DNA from: UBA1368 sp964563125
Lineage (GTDB): Bacteria > Bacillota > Syntrophomonadia > Syntrophomonadales > Syntrophomonadaceae
Length of the DNA stretch: 45,838 nucleotides
NCBI GenBank assembly: GCA_964563125.1
Contig: CAZLVY010000010.1
Span: forward strand, 1-45,838
Direction: 5' to 3'
Of the stretch, positions 8,640 to 16,559 are shown one piece after another (within the stretch, counting starts at the first letter, position 1; each line of letters opens with the position of its first letter). The notes beneath the pieces are model-generated. The model was not told the origin of the DNA and made no database searches. It saw nothing but the letters and a program-made list of their open reading frames with translations. The translations under genes were made by a program, and so were the position numbers.

Positions 8640-9099
8640 TATTCCGGGGCGCAGCCAAAATTTAGAGATTACCACTTTACTGCTTGATTTAAATGGAACC
8701 CTGACTTTTGACGGTTTCATCATTGATGGAGTAGCGGAGCGCGTAAAAAGGCTCCAGGAGAAACTTAACATATATTTATTGACTGCTGATACTTTTGGCT
8801 ATGGTGCCCAAGTTGCCGCAGAGCTTAATATTGAATTTTACAAAGTCAGCTACGAAGATGGATATATAGATAAAAAAGACTTTTTACATCGTTTTACTGC
8901 TCCTAATGTTGCTGCTATCGGCAATGGTTTTAATGATTTTAGTATGCTTGAAGAAGCCGGCTTATCAATCATTATTATAGGTCCGGAAGGGTGCTCGGTA
9001 AAAGCCTTAACCAAGGCGGATATTGCTGTAAACAGCATAAATGATGCTCTGGATCTTTTATTAAACCCAATGCGTATAAGAGCTACATTGAGATCGTAA
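8626..9099 (+). CDS. HAD-like protein (soluble P-type ATPase domain type)
   Basis: The 157-aa protein carries the HAD motif DLNGTLTFDG (nucleophile Asp in DxNGT) near residue 20 and a GNGFNDFSMLEEA motif holding the metal-binding acidic residues. It has no cap domain or membrane segments. It resembles the small soluble HAD proteins related to the phosphorylation domain of P-type ATPases. The start is TTG at 8626 with AGGAGGG upstream, overlapping the flavoenzyme gene by 14 bases, so the two are probably translationally coupled. A terminator follows at 9134. Substrate unknown. Confidence 0.78.
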   Translation: MIAVDIPGRSQNLEITTLLLDLNGTLTFDGFIIDGVAERVKRLQEKLNIYLLTADTFGYGAQVAAELNIEFYKVSYEDGYIDKKDFLHRFTAPNVAAIGNGFNDFSMLEEAGLSIIIIGPEGCSVKALTKADIAVNSINDALDLLLNPMRIRATLRS

Positions 9100-9133
9100 T
9101 AGAAAACTTATTACAGAAAAATTTATTACTACT

Positions 9134-9166
9134 AAGAGGTGCCAAACCAAAGGGCATCTCTTTTTT
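9134..9166 (+). terminator. Intrinsic terminator
   Basis: AAGAGGTGCC pairs with GGCATCTCTT (one G-U pair) around an 8-nt loop and runs into six T. It ends the flavoenzyme/HAD pair before the Hdr operon. Confidence 0.85.
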
Positions 9167-9241
9167 ATGATATTAGCTATACAATATTTCCAAAATCTTT
9201 AACACCAAAATATATAAGTATTGTATTATAATAAAGTAGAT

Positions 9242-9271
9242 GTTTTGGCCACTAAATTGCCAAAACTTTTT
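9242..9271 (+). promoter_or_regulatory. Hairpin with T run in the hdr leader
   Basis: GTTTTGGC (9242-9249) and GCCAAAAC (9259-9266) form a perfect 8-bp inverted repeat with a 9-nt spacer and are followed by TTTTT. A TATAAT sequence lies just upstream at 9227-9232, though I see no clear -35 box. It stands about 80 bases before the hdrC start, so it could be an attenuator in the leader or an operator for a dimeric regulator. Confidence 0.45.
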
Positions 9272-9350
9272 AATGATGCTATTTTAACCCTTCTAACGAA
9301 ATTCAGGACAAGTATAGATTTTAAGATAAAGTTATAGAAAGGGGTCAGCC

Positions 9351-9926
9351 ATGATAAAAGATGCAGTTAAATTGAAGCCAGCCACCAAGGCGGATAAAGA
9401 TTTAATAGCAACATTGGAGCAGGAAGCAGGAACCCAGATAAGCTTGTGCTACCAGTGTGGAAAATGTTCCGCCGGATGTCCGGCCGCCTTTGCTATGGAC
9501 TATCCACCGCGGGAAATCATCAGATTATTACAGCTTAACATGGTGGAAGAAGCATTAAGTGCCAACAGTATCTGGGTATGTGCGACCTGTGAAACCTGCT
9601 CGGAAAGATGTCCGCGGGGAGTAGATATAGCATCCCTGATGGATACCTTGCGGCGGGAAGCATTAAGACAGGGTAAAAAAGGCGATAACAAAGTAGCCGC
9701 CTTCAACGCCGCCTTCTTAAACACTGTTAAACTGTTTGGCAGAACCTATGAAGCGGGAATACTCCTGCAGCACAATGCCGCAACCATGCAGCCATTTAAG
9801 GATGCTGAACTAGGACTTCCCATGGTGCAAAGAGGCAAAATCCATATTTTACCGGAGAGAATCAAAGGAAGAGACCAAATGAAAAAGATATTTGCCCGAG
9901 TACAGGAACAAAGGGAGGAGAAATAA
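9351..9926 (+). CDS. hdrC: Heterodisulfide reductase subunit C (HdrC-like)
   Basis: The 191-aa protein has two cysteine sets for [4Fe-4S] clusters: CYQCGKCSAGCP near residue 33 and CATCETCSERCP near residue 77. HdrC passes electrons from the HdrA flavin side to the catalytic subunit HdrB. The length and the helical C-terminus are normal for the family. The start is ATG at 9351 with GAAAGGGG upstream. It is the first gene of a seven-gene operon (hdrC, hdrB, hdrA, flxD, flxC, flxB, flxA), and its stop abuts the hdrB ATG. The natural disulfide substrate of bacterial Hdr complexes of this type is not known from the sequence. Confidence 0.92.
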   Translation: MIKDAVKLKPATKADKDLIATLEQEAGTQISLCYQCGKCSAGCPAAFAMDYPPREIIRLLQLNMVEEALSANSIWVCATCETCSERCPRGVDIASLMDTLRREALRQGKKGDNKVAAFNAAFLNTVKLFGRTYEAGILLQHNAATMQPFKDAELGLPMVQRGKIHILPERIKGRDQMKKIFARVQEQREEK

Positions 9927-11260
9927 ATGAAAGTAGCATATTATCCCGGTTGTTCGCTGGAAGGCAGTGCCATTGAATATGGAGTATCAACAAAAAGAAC
10001 AGCAGAGATATTGGGAGTTGAATTAGTAGAAATAGAAGACTGGAATTGCTGTGGAGCAACTTCCGGCCATAACACTGATATACTTTTATCGATAGCCTTG
10101 CCGGCAAGGAATCTGGCTATAGCTGAGAAAACCGGTCTTAATGTACTGGCGCCATGTGCCGCTTGCTACAACCGCTTTAGAAATGCCGAGCATCAGGTAA
10201 GAAACGACAGCAAGATAAAAGATAAAGTAGAACAGGTAATAGATATGGAGTATAAGGCTGAAAATGAAACCTACTCCATACTCAACTATTTAACCGAACA
10301 GGTGGGATTGGATAAAATCGCTGAAAAAGTAACCAAACCTTTAAAAGGTATGAAAGCCGCCTGTTATTATGGCTGCCTTTTAGTAAGANNNNNNNNNNNN
10401 NNNNNNNNNNNNNNNNNNNNNNNNNNNNNNNNNNNNNNNNNNNNNNNNNNNNNNNNNNNNNNNNNNNNNNNNNNNNNNNNNNNNNNNNCAAACCTTTAAA
10501 AGGTATGAAAGCCGCCTGTTATTATGGCTGCCTTTTAGTAAGACCCGAAGGACATACTGGTTTTGATGATACCGAATATCCCCAGAGCATGGATAACATC
10601 GTAAAAACCCTGGGGGCAGAAGCCGTAGAATGGTCGTATAAAACTGAATGCTGCGGAGCAGCCCTGGGAACCTCAAGACCGGATGTAGGGCAGAAGATGA
10701 TAGCAGCAGTATTAAAAAATGCCAAAGAATCTGGAGCAGAATGCATAGTTACCGCCTGTCCTTTATGTATGATGAACCTGGATATGCGGCAAAAAAGCGC
10801 CGAAAAAAGTTCCGGGGAAAAGTTTGATCTCCCCATCTATTATGTAACCGAACTGTTAGCTATTGCCTGCGGTGACAGCCCAGAAAAAGTGAAAGCAGAT
10901 AAACACTTTGTCGAAGCTTTAAGTTATCTTAAGCAAGTTAGTAAAAGAGCAGAAGAAATAACCCTTAAAGAACAACAACAGGCTGAAGCCAAAGCTGCTC
11001 CTGCCCAAGAAGATGCAGAAAAGATACAGAAGAAAACCCAGGCCTTTATAAAATCACTTCAGAAAAATCCTGAAAAAATAACTGCCAAACTAATAGAAGA
11101 CGAAGAAAGAGCCGCTATCTTAGCGGAAATAGTCCAAGGTGATGAGAAAAAGCTGCAAAAAATTGCCGAACTCTTGGCCACAGATAATGACAAAGCCGTA
11201 AAAGCCGCTGAAGCATATGTCACTGGAGAACTAAAAAAGCGGGAGAAAAGCAAAGAATAA
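9927..11260 (+). CDS. hdrB: Heterodisulfide reductase subunit B (HdrB-like), crosses an assembly gap
   Basis: Two CCG domains are visible: WNCCGATSGH with APCAACYNRF before the gap, and TECCGAALG with TACPLCMMNL after it. In the family these hold the two non-cubane [4Fe-4S] clusters that reduce the disulfide. The 100 N at 10389-10488 are flanked by an identical 55-base sequence (10334-10388 and 10489-10543). Collapsing the copy gives an uninterrupted frame of about 392 aa, so the gene is intact. That is about 90 residues longer than usual HdrB, owing to a Lys/Glu/Ala-rich helical tail after the last CCG domain. HdrB partners with HdrC and HdrA. Confidence 0.88.
10334..10543. other. Assembly gap with duplicated flanks
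   Basis: One hundred N (10389-10488) separate two identical 55-base copies of hdrB sequence. This looks like two overlapping contigs that were scaffolded without being merged. The true sequence probably has one copy and no gap, so real distances across this point are 155 bases shorter. Confidence 0.85.
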
Positions 11261-11316
11261 AACTTCTTAATATATAGCAACTAAAATGGTTAAATACCTG
11301 GAGAGGAGAAAAAACA

Positions 11317-13302
11317 ATGAAGAGAAGAGTAGGCGTCTTTGTGTGTGAATGCGGCACTAATATAGCATCAGTAGTCGACACGGAAAAAGTAGCTGCAGCC
11401 GCTAAAAATATGCCCGGCGTAATTTTTGCTACCAATTACAAATATATGTGCTCAGATCCCGGGCAGGAACTGATTAAAAACGCTATAAAAGAACATGGCC
11501 TGCAGCAGGTAGTTGTAGCCTCCTGTTCACCGCGTATGCATGAAAAGACCTTCCGCAAAGCAGTAGAAGCAGGCGGGCTTAATCCCTACATGTTTGAAAT
11601 GGCAAACATTCGCGAACAAAACTCCTGGGTCCACAAAAATCGCGAAGAGGCAACGCAGAAGGCCGAAGATCTGGTGCGCATGTCAGTGAGTAAAGTACTG
11701 CGCCATGAACCACTCAAAATAGCTACTATACCAATAACTAAAAAAGCCCTGGTGATAGGCGGAGGAATAGCCGGTATGCAAACTGCTCTGGATATAGCCG
11801 AAGCTGGGCATAAAGTGCTTTTGGTAGAAAAAGAGGCCAGCATCGGCGGGAAGATGAGTCAGATAGACAAAACCTTTCCCACCATGGACTGCGCCGCTTG
11901 AATTGGTTCCCCCAAGATGGTTGCTGTGGCACAGCATCCTAACATTCAGTTGATGACAATGGCAGAAGTAGTTAATGTAGACGGATATATAGGTAATTTC
12001 AAAGTTTCCATAAAAAAACGGGCTAAATATGTAGACTGGGATGCCTGCACCGGGTGCGGCACCTGTGTGGAAAAATGCCCCACTAAAAAAATACCCGATG
12101 CATTTGATATGGGACTGGGACAAACTACAGCGATACGCTTCCTGTATCCCCAGGCAGTACCAGGTAAACCCTTTATCGATGCTGAGCACTGCACCAAACT
12201 AACCAGTGGTAAATGCGGCATTTGTGAAAAAGTTTGTCCAACCCAGGCTATACGCTATGAAGATAAAGATGAAATAGTAACAGAAGATATTGGTGCTATC
12301 GTTATGGCCACCGGCTATGATCTTTTTGAATGGGAAAAAGCATACGGCGAATATGGCTACGGCATGTATCCGGATGTAGTAACCAGTCTGCATTTTGAAA
12401 GACTGTCAAGTTCCAGCGGGCCAACCGGCGGAAAAATAAAAAGACCATCTGATGGTAAAATACCAGATAGTGTAGCTTTTATTAAATGTGTCGGTTCCCG
12501 GGATGATACCAAAGGTAAAAGTTATTGTTCCAGAGCTTGCTGCATGTATACTGCCAAGCATGCTTATCAATTAAAAGACAAATACCCTGATTCTGAAGCC
12601 TATGTATTCTACATGGATGTCAGAGCTGCCGGCAAAGGTTATGAAGAATTCTATATGCGTTCGCAAAAAGCCGGAGCTAAATATATCAGGGGCCGAGTAA
12701 GCAAAATATATCCTAAAGGCGACAAATTAGTTTTAAAAACTGAAGATACACTCTTGAGTATGCCTTTGGAAGTAGAAGTAGATATGGTAGTTCTAGCAAC
12801 TGCCATGGTACCAGCAGCAGGAGCTAAAGACCTGGCTAAAATAATAGGTTTTTCTACCGATAAAGACGGATTTTTTCAAGAAGCTCATCCCAAACTGCAG
12901 CCGGTAGAAACCTTTACAGCTGGAGTTTACTTAGCCGGCACCTGTCAGGGGCCCAAAGATATACCTGATACTGTAGCTCAGGCCAGTGCCGCAGCAGTTA
13001 AAGTCTTAGGTCTTTTTTCCAAAAATGAACTGGCAACAGAACCTATGATAGCTGAAGTAGATTACAATAAATGCTCCGGCTGCGAATTCTGTGTACCAAT
13101 TTGTCCGTATAAGGCTATTTCTATCAAACAACTGGCCGAACGCTGTCACGGAGAAACAATTAGCCGCCGTGTAGCTGATATTAATCCCAGTCTGTGTCAG
13201 GGGTGTGGAGCATGTCTGCCTGCCTGCCGGACTACAGCAATAAATCTTAAAGGATATACTGATGAACAACTGGTAGCGGAGGTGGATGCACTATGTCTAT
13301 AG
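11317..13302 (+). CDS. hdrA: Heterodisulfide reductase subunit A (HdrA), selenocysteine-containing
   Basis: The full protein is 661 aa if the in-frame TGA at 11899-11901 is read as selenocysteine (Sec195). Upstream it has the HdrA N-terminal domain (VCECGTN, SCSPRMHEKTF) and the FAD motif VIGGGIAGM near residue 147. The TGA falls in PTMDCAA-Sec-IGSPKM, where HdrA normally has Cys. The frame then continues with ferredoxin motifs CTGCGTCVEKCP (from Cys244), CGICEKVCP (about 299), CSGCEFCVPICP (586) and CQGCGACLPACR (627). HdrA holds the bifurcating flavin that splits electrons between ferredoxin and HdrBC. A hairpin follows the TGA at 11919-11939. The 3' end overlaps flxD by 10 bases. Confidence 0.93.
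11919..11939 (+). promoter_or_regulatory. Putative SECIS element in hdrA
   Basis: Starting 17 bases after the TGA, GGTTGCTGT and ACAGCATCC form a 9-position stem (one T-T mismatch) with loop GGC. Bacterial SECIS elements lie inside the coding region just after the TGA, with a small apical loop containing G, and are bound by SelB. The geometry fits, but covariance was not tested. Confidence 0.7.
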
Positions 13303-13727
13303 ATGAGACCAAAGAATTTCAACCGAAAATAATTGTCTTTGCCTGCAACTGGTGTACTTACGCAGCAGCAGATTTAGCCGGGCTAAATCATTTACAGTAT
13401 CCTGCCAGTGTAAGAATAATCAGAACACCCTGTTCAGGCAGAATGGATCCTAATTTAGTCTTAAGAGCTTTTAACCGCGGGGCTGACGGCGTTCTCCTCT
13501 CTGGATGACACCCGGGTGAATGCCACTATGGTAGTGGCAATTATTACAACCGGCGTCGTCATACTATTATGAAAAGCCTGTTGGAGTTTATCGGGATTGA
13601 ACCAGGCAGATATCAGACGGCCTGGATATCGGGCTCAGAAGGGAATAAATTCCAGGAAACCATGAAAAAACTGGTCGATGATGTAACTATTCTTGGCCCC
13701 AACAGAAAGCTGAGGGATGTGAAATGA
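13293..13727 (+). CDS. flxD: FlxD/MvhD-like [2Fe-2S] subunit, selenocysteine-containing
   Basis: The 144-aa protein is complete when TGA at 13506-13508 is read as selenocysteine (Sec72). Visible motifs are FACNWCTYAAAD (Cys18, Cys21), RTPCSGRMDP (Cys47) and GADGVLLSG-Sec-HPGEC (Sec72, Cys77) followed by HYGSGNYYNRRR. MvhD-type proteins normally have Cys at the Sec position. The subunit carries a [2Fe-2S] cluster and passes electrons into HdrA. It overlaps hdrA by 10 bases at the start and flxC by an ATGA at the end. A perfect hairpin lies 12 bases after the TGA. Read as a plain stop, the product would lose half its conserved region. Confidence 0.93.
13521..13539 (+). promoter_or_regulatory. 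Putative SECIS element in flxD
   Basis: TGCCACTA (13521-13528) and TAGTGGCA (13532-13539) form a perfect 8-bp stem with loop TGG, starting 12 bases after the TGA. Position, stem length and a G-containing tight loop match bacterial SECIS hairpins. Confidence 0.75.
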
Positions 13728-14629
13728 TCGAAATTACTAAACAGATAAAAGATATAGCTCGTAAGCTTTTTGAGGAAAAACAGGTGGACATGTTTCTGGC
13801 CTGGGAAAAAAGCGAATTTGATTTCCAAAGCAGGCCCTTCTTTGCCCATAGCATAGAAGATGTTGATAATATAATTTTTGATGAGTTCAGCATTCATAAT
13901 TTATCTAATGCTTTGTTAAGATTTCGCGACGGTAAAGAAAAAATCGGTATAGTAGTAAAAGGCTGTGACTCTCGGGGTATAGTAAGACTTCTTGAAGATC
14001 ATCAATTTACCCGTGATCGCTTGTATATAGTGGGTGTATGCTGCCCGGGAATGAAAGACCCTTTAAAAGCTTTTAGAAATGAATCGGGTTTTGAAAAGAA
14101 TATTATCACTGACCTTGCTGCAGTAAAATGTAATGATTGTATACAGCCTAACCCAGTTATTTATGATGTCCTGTTAGGTGAAGAGCAGACCCCCCGCATG
14201 CAGGGAGAACGGTTTAAAAAGGTTAAGGAAATTGAATCTATGACACCGGATGAAAGGTATAAGTTTTTTGAAGACACCTTATCTACCTGTATCAGGTGCT
14301 ATGCCTGCCGTCAGGCCTGTGTAGCCTGTAACTGCCGTACCTGTATTTTTGATGAGGCCAGACCCCAGTGGGTAGGAAGAGAAGCCAATGTAAGTGATAA
14401 TATGATGTATCATATAATCAGGGCGTCGCATATGACCGGCAGATGTATCGAATGCGGTGAGTGTGAAAGGGTTTGCCCGGTAAACATTCCTTTAATGCTT
14501 TTAAATCAAAAGCTGATTAAAGATGTGGACAGTTTTTACGGTCCCTTTGATGCCGGCTTAAATTATGAAGAAGGTGCAAAACCACCGCTCAGTAAGTACC
14601 GGGAAAATGATCCCGACGATTTTCTGTAA
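13724..14629 (+). CDS. flxC: FlxC-like iron-sulfur subunit of the Flx-Hdr complex
   Basis: The 301-aa protein has an N-terminal region like the F420-reducing hydrogenase beta family (VVKGCDSRGIVRLLED, VGVCCPGMKD, CNDCIQPNP). A cysteine-rich stretch follows at about 188-205 (CIRCYACRQACVACNCRTC), then a ferredoxin motif CIECGECERVCP near 246. It probably carries several [4Fe-4S] clusters between the NADH-oxidising subunit and FlxD/HdrA. It starts in the ATGA overlap with flxD. Assignment as FlxC rather than FlxB rests on order: here the operon reads D-C-B-A, the reverse of the flxABCD-hdrABC order described for Desulfovibrio. Confidence 0.8.
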   Translation: MIEITKQIKDIARKLFEEKQVDMFLAWEKSEFDFQSRPFFAHSIEDVDNIIFDEFSIHNLSNALLRFRDGKEKIGIVVKGCDSRGIVRLLEDHQFTRDRLYIVGVCCPGMKDPLKAFRNESGFEKNIITDLAAVKCNDCIQPNPVIYDVLLGEEQTPRMQGERFKKVKEIESMTPDERYKFFEDTLSTCIRCYACRQACVACNCRTCIFDEARPQWVGREANVSDNMMYHIIRASHMTGRCIECGECERVCPVNIPLMLLNQKLIKDVDSFYGPFDAGLNYEEGAKPPLSKYRENDPDDFL

Positions 14630-14645
14630 AAAAGGGGTGTAAGGG

Positions 14646-15668
14646 ATGAAAGTAATTAAAAAAGCTAAATTGGAAAAGGTATTGGAAGTCTTAAGTAAGG
14701 ACTACGATGTATATGTGCCAATGCAGCGCGGAGCACAGACCGGATTCTTTTCCTTTAAGACCTATAACGAAGATTTTGATGATATTATGTTAGATATTTT
14801 AAACGTTTATCAGCCTCCCAAAAGTATCCTTTTCCCGCAGACGGAAAAGATGTACAGCTTTAAAGAAGAGGGACAGAAAATTAATATCGGTGAAGTTTAT
14901 GAAGTGAGTGAGCCTAAAATACTATTTGGTCTGCGTTCCTGTGATTTAAAAGCGATTGATTATTTAGATACACTTTTTTTCACTAAAGATTATGAAGATG
15001 AATACTACCGGGCCAGAAGAGATAGTGCGGTAATGATAGTTAATGCCTGCTATAACCCGGGATCAAGTTGCTTCTGTAATTCGATGGGAGTAAGCCCCAA
15101 TAATCCGGAAACTGCTGATGTCTTGATTCATGATGTAGGTGAAGGCGATTTTGCCTGGGAGTCTAGAAGTACCAAAGGTGAAGCAGTTACTGAGCTTATA
15201 AAAGATCTTTTAGACGATCAGGAGGTAACTCTTCCTGTTTTAAAACCTTTTAAACGTAAAGTTAACTATGAGGGAGTAGCAGAAAAACTTAAGGATATGT
15301 TTGATCATCCTATGTGGGCAGATTTATCTTATTCCTGTCATAACTGCGGTATCTGCACTTATATGTGTCCCACCTGTTACTGTTTTGATATACAGGTTAA
15401 GACAACTGGAGAAGACGGCTATCGCTTCCGTTGCTGGGATTCCTGTATGTACCGGGAATACTCGCAAATGGCAGGCGGGCATAATCCCCGGGAGTTAGAT
15501 ACTGATAGATTCCGCAATCGTTTTTTGCATAAACTGCAGTTCTTTCCGGAAAGATATGGTGAACCATTATGCACTGGCTGTGGTCGCTGTATAGTAGTAT
15601 GCCCAACTGGAGTAAGTATAGTTAAAATCATCGAAAAAGTTAAGGAGGCGGATATTAATAATGGCTGA
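14646..15668 (+). CDS. flxB: FlxB-like 4Fe-4S dicluster subunit
   Basis: The 340-aa protein resembles the beta subunit of sulfhydrogenase-type enzymes (HydB/AsrA-like). The N-terminal half contains GLRSCDLKAIDYLD and CYNPGSSCFCNSMG; the C-terminal half has two [4Fe-4S] motifs, CHNCGICTYMCPTC and CTGCGRCIVVCP. It would take electrons from the flavin subunit FlxA. The stop of flxB overlaps the flxA start by 8 bases. The start is ATG at 14646 with AAGGGGTG upstream. Confidence 0.82.
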   Translation: MKVIKKAKLEKVLEVLSKDYDVYVPMQRGAQTGFFSFKTYNEDFDDIMLDILNVYQPPKSILFPQTEKMYSFKEEGQKINIGEVYEVSEPKILFGLRSCDLKAIDYLDTLFFTKDYEDEYYRARRDSAVMIVNACYNPGSSCFCNSMGVSPNNPETADVLIHDVGEGDFAWESRSTKGEAVTELIKDLLDDQEVTLPVLKPFKRKVNYEGVAEKLKDMFDHPMWADLSYSCHNCGICTYMCPTCYCFDIQVKTTGEDGYRFRCWDSCMYREYSQMAGGHNPRELDTDRFRNRFLHKLQFFPERYGEPLCTGCGRCIVVCPTGVSIVKIIEKVKEADINNG

Positions 15669-16494
15669 TTGTAACTGCAATAATCCGCTGGTACCCTGCT
15701 TGGTTGAAGTAGTGAATATAATAGATGAAACTCCTGATGTTAAAACTTTCTATGTTAAGAGTAAAGACGGGGTTCCTTTTAATGTAATGCCCGGGCAGTT
15801 AGCCATGGTCTCCCATGTTCCAATCGGAGAAGGTATGTTTTCGGTAACCTGGCAGGAAGAAAATGAGCACCTGCAGTTTGCTATAAAAAGAGTGGGTCTG
15901 TTAACTGATAATCTGCATAATATTGATATCGGGCAGACTTTAGGAGTTAGAGGACCATATGGCAACGGGTTTCCGGTTGAAGCCTGCAAAGGCAAGGATA
16001 TGCTTTTTATCGGCGGCGGCATAGGGCTGGCACCGCTTAGATCTTTTATTAAATACTGTTTTAAGCATCGGGAAGATTATGGTAAGATTACTATTCTATA
16101 TGGCAGCAGGAGTTATGCTGACCTGTGTTTTAAAGATGAACTGTTTGAAAAATGGCCGGCCATGAAAGATACCGAAGTATTTGTAACCATTGATAATGAG
16201 GAAGAAAACTGGTCAGGTCATGTGGGCTTTGTTCCCTCCTATCTGCAGGAAATTAATCCAAATCCGCAGGGCAAAGTGGCTGTAACCTGCGGGCCTCCGA
16301 TAATGATCAAATTTGTATTACAGGCTTTGGAAAAGATGGGATACTCTGATGAACAGGTTATAACTACTCTGGAAGCAAGAATGAAATGCGGTATAGGTAA
16401 ATGTGGCAGGTGCAACATTGGCAGTGAATATATCTGCCTTGATGGTCCAGTATTTGACCTTGCACAGCTTAAAAAGCTTCCGCCGGAATGGTAG
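15661..16494 (+). CDS. flxA: FlxA-like FAD/NAD(H)-binding subunit
   Basis: The 277-aa protein belongs to the ferredoxin-reductase (PyrK/HydG-like) family. It has an FAD-binding domain (about 10-105, with GMFSVTW), an NAD(P)-binding domain with IGGGIGLAPLRSF near 118 and TCGPPIMI near 212, and a C-terminal [2Fe-2S] motif CGIGKCGRCNIG plus a further Cys. In Flx-Hdr complexes this subunit oxidises NADH and starts the electron chain. It is the last gene of the operon; 65 bases separate it from the ABC transporter genes, and no terminator is visible there. Confidence 0.88.
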   Translation: MADCNCNNPLVPCLVEVVNIIDETPDVKTFYVKSKDGVPFNVMPGQLAMVSHVPIGEGMFSVTWQEENEHLQFAIKRVGLLTDNLHNIDIGQTLGVRGPYGNGFPVEACKGKDMLFIGGGIGLAPLRSFIKYCFKHREDYGKITILYGSRSYADLCFKDELFEKWPAMKDTEVFVTIDNEEENWSGHVGFVPSYLQEINPNPQGKVAVTCGPPIMIKFVLQALEKMGYSDEQVITTLEARMKCGIGKCGRCNIGSEYICLDGPVFDLAQLKKLPPEW

Positions 16495-16559
16495 AAAGCT
16501 AATAAAAGTACAACCCATTATCGAAACTGGTGTGAAAGATAAAGGAATAGGAGAATGCA

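Noticed and set aside
10282..10676. Minus-strand frames running through the hdrB gap
   Set aside because: They are antisense shadows of hdrB held open by N.
11317..11901. hdrA as a truncated 194-aa gene plus a separate downstream gene from 11917
   Set aside because: The TGA lies at a conserved Cys position, the frame is unchanged afterwards and a SECIS-like hairpin follows; selenocysteine explains all of this better than a nonsense mutation.
13293..13508. flxD as a 71-aa pseudogene
   Set aside because: Conserved MvhD sequence continues in the same frame to an ATGA overlap with flxC.
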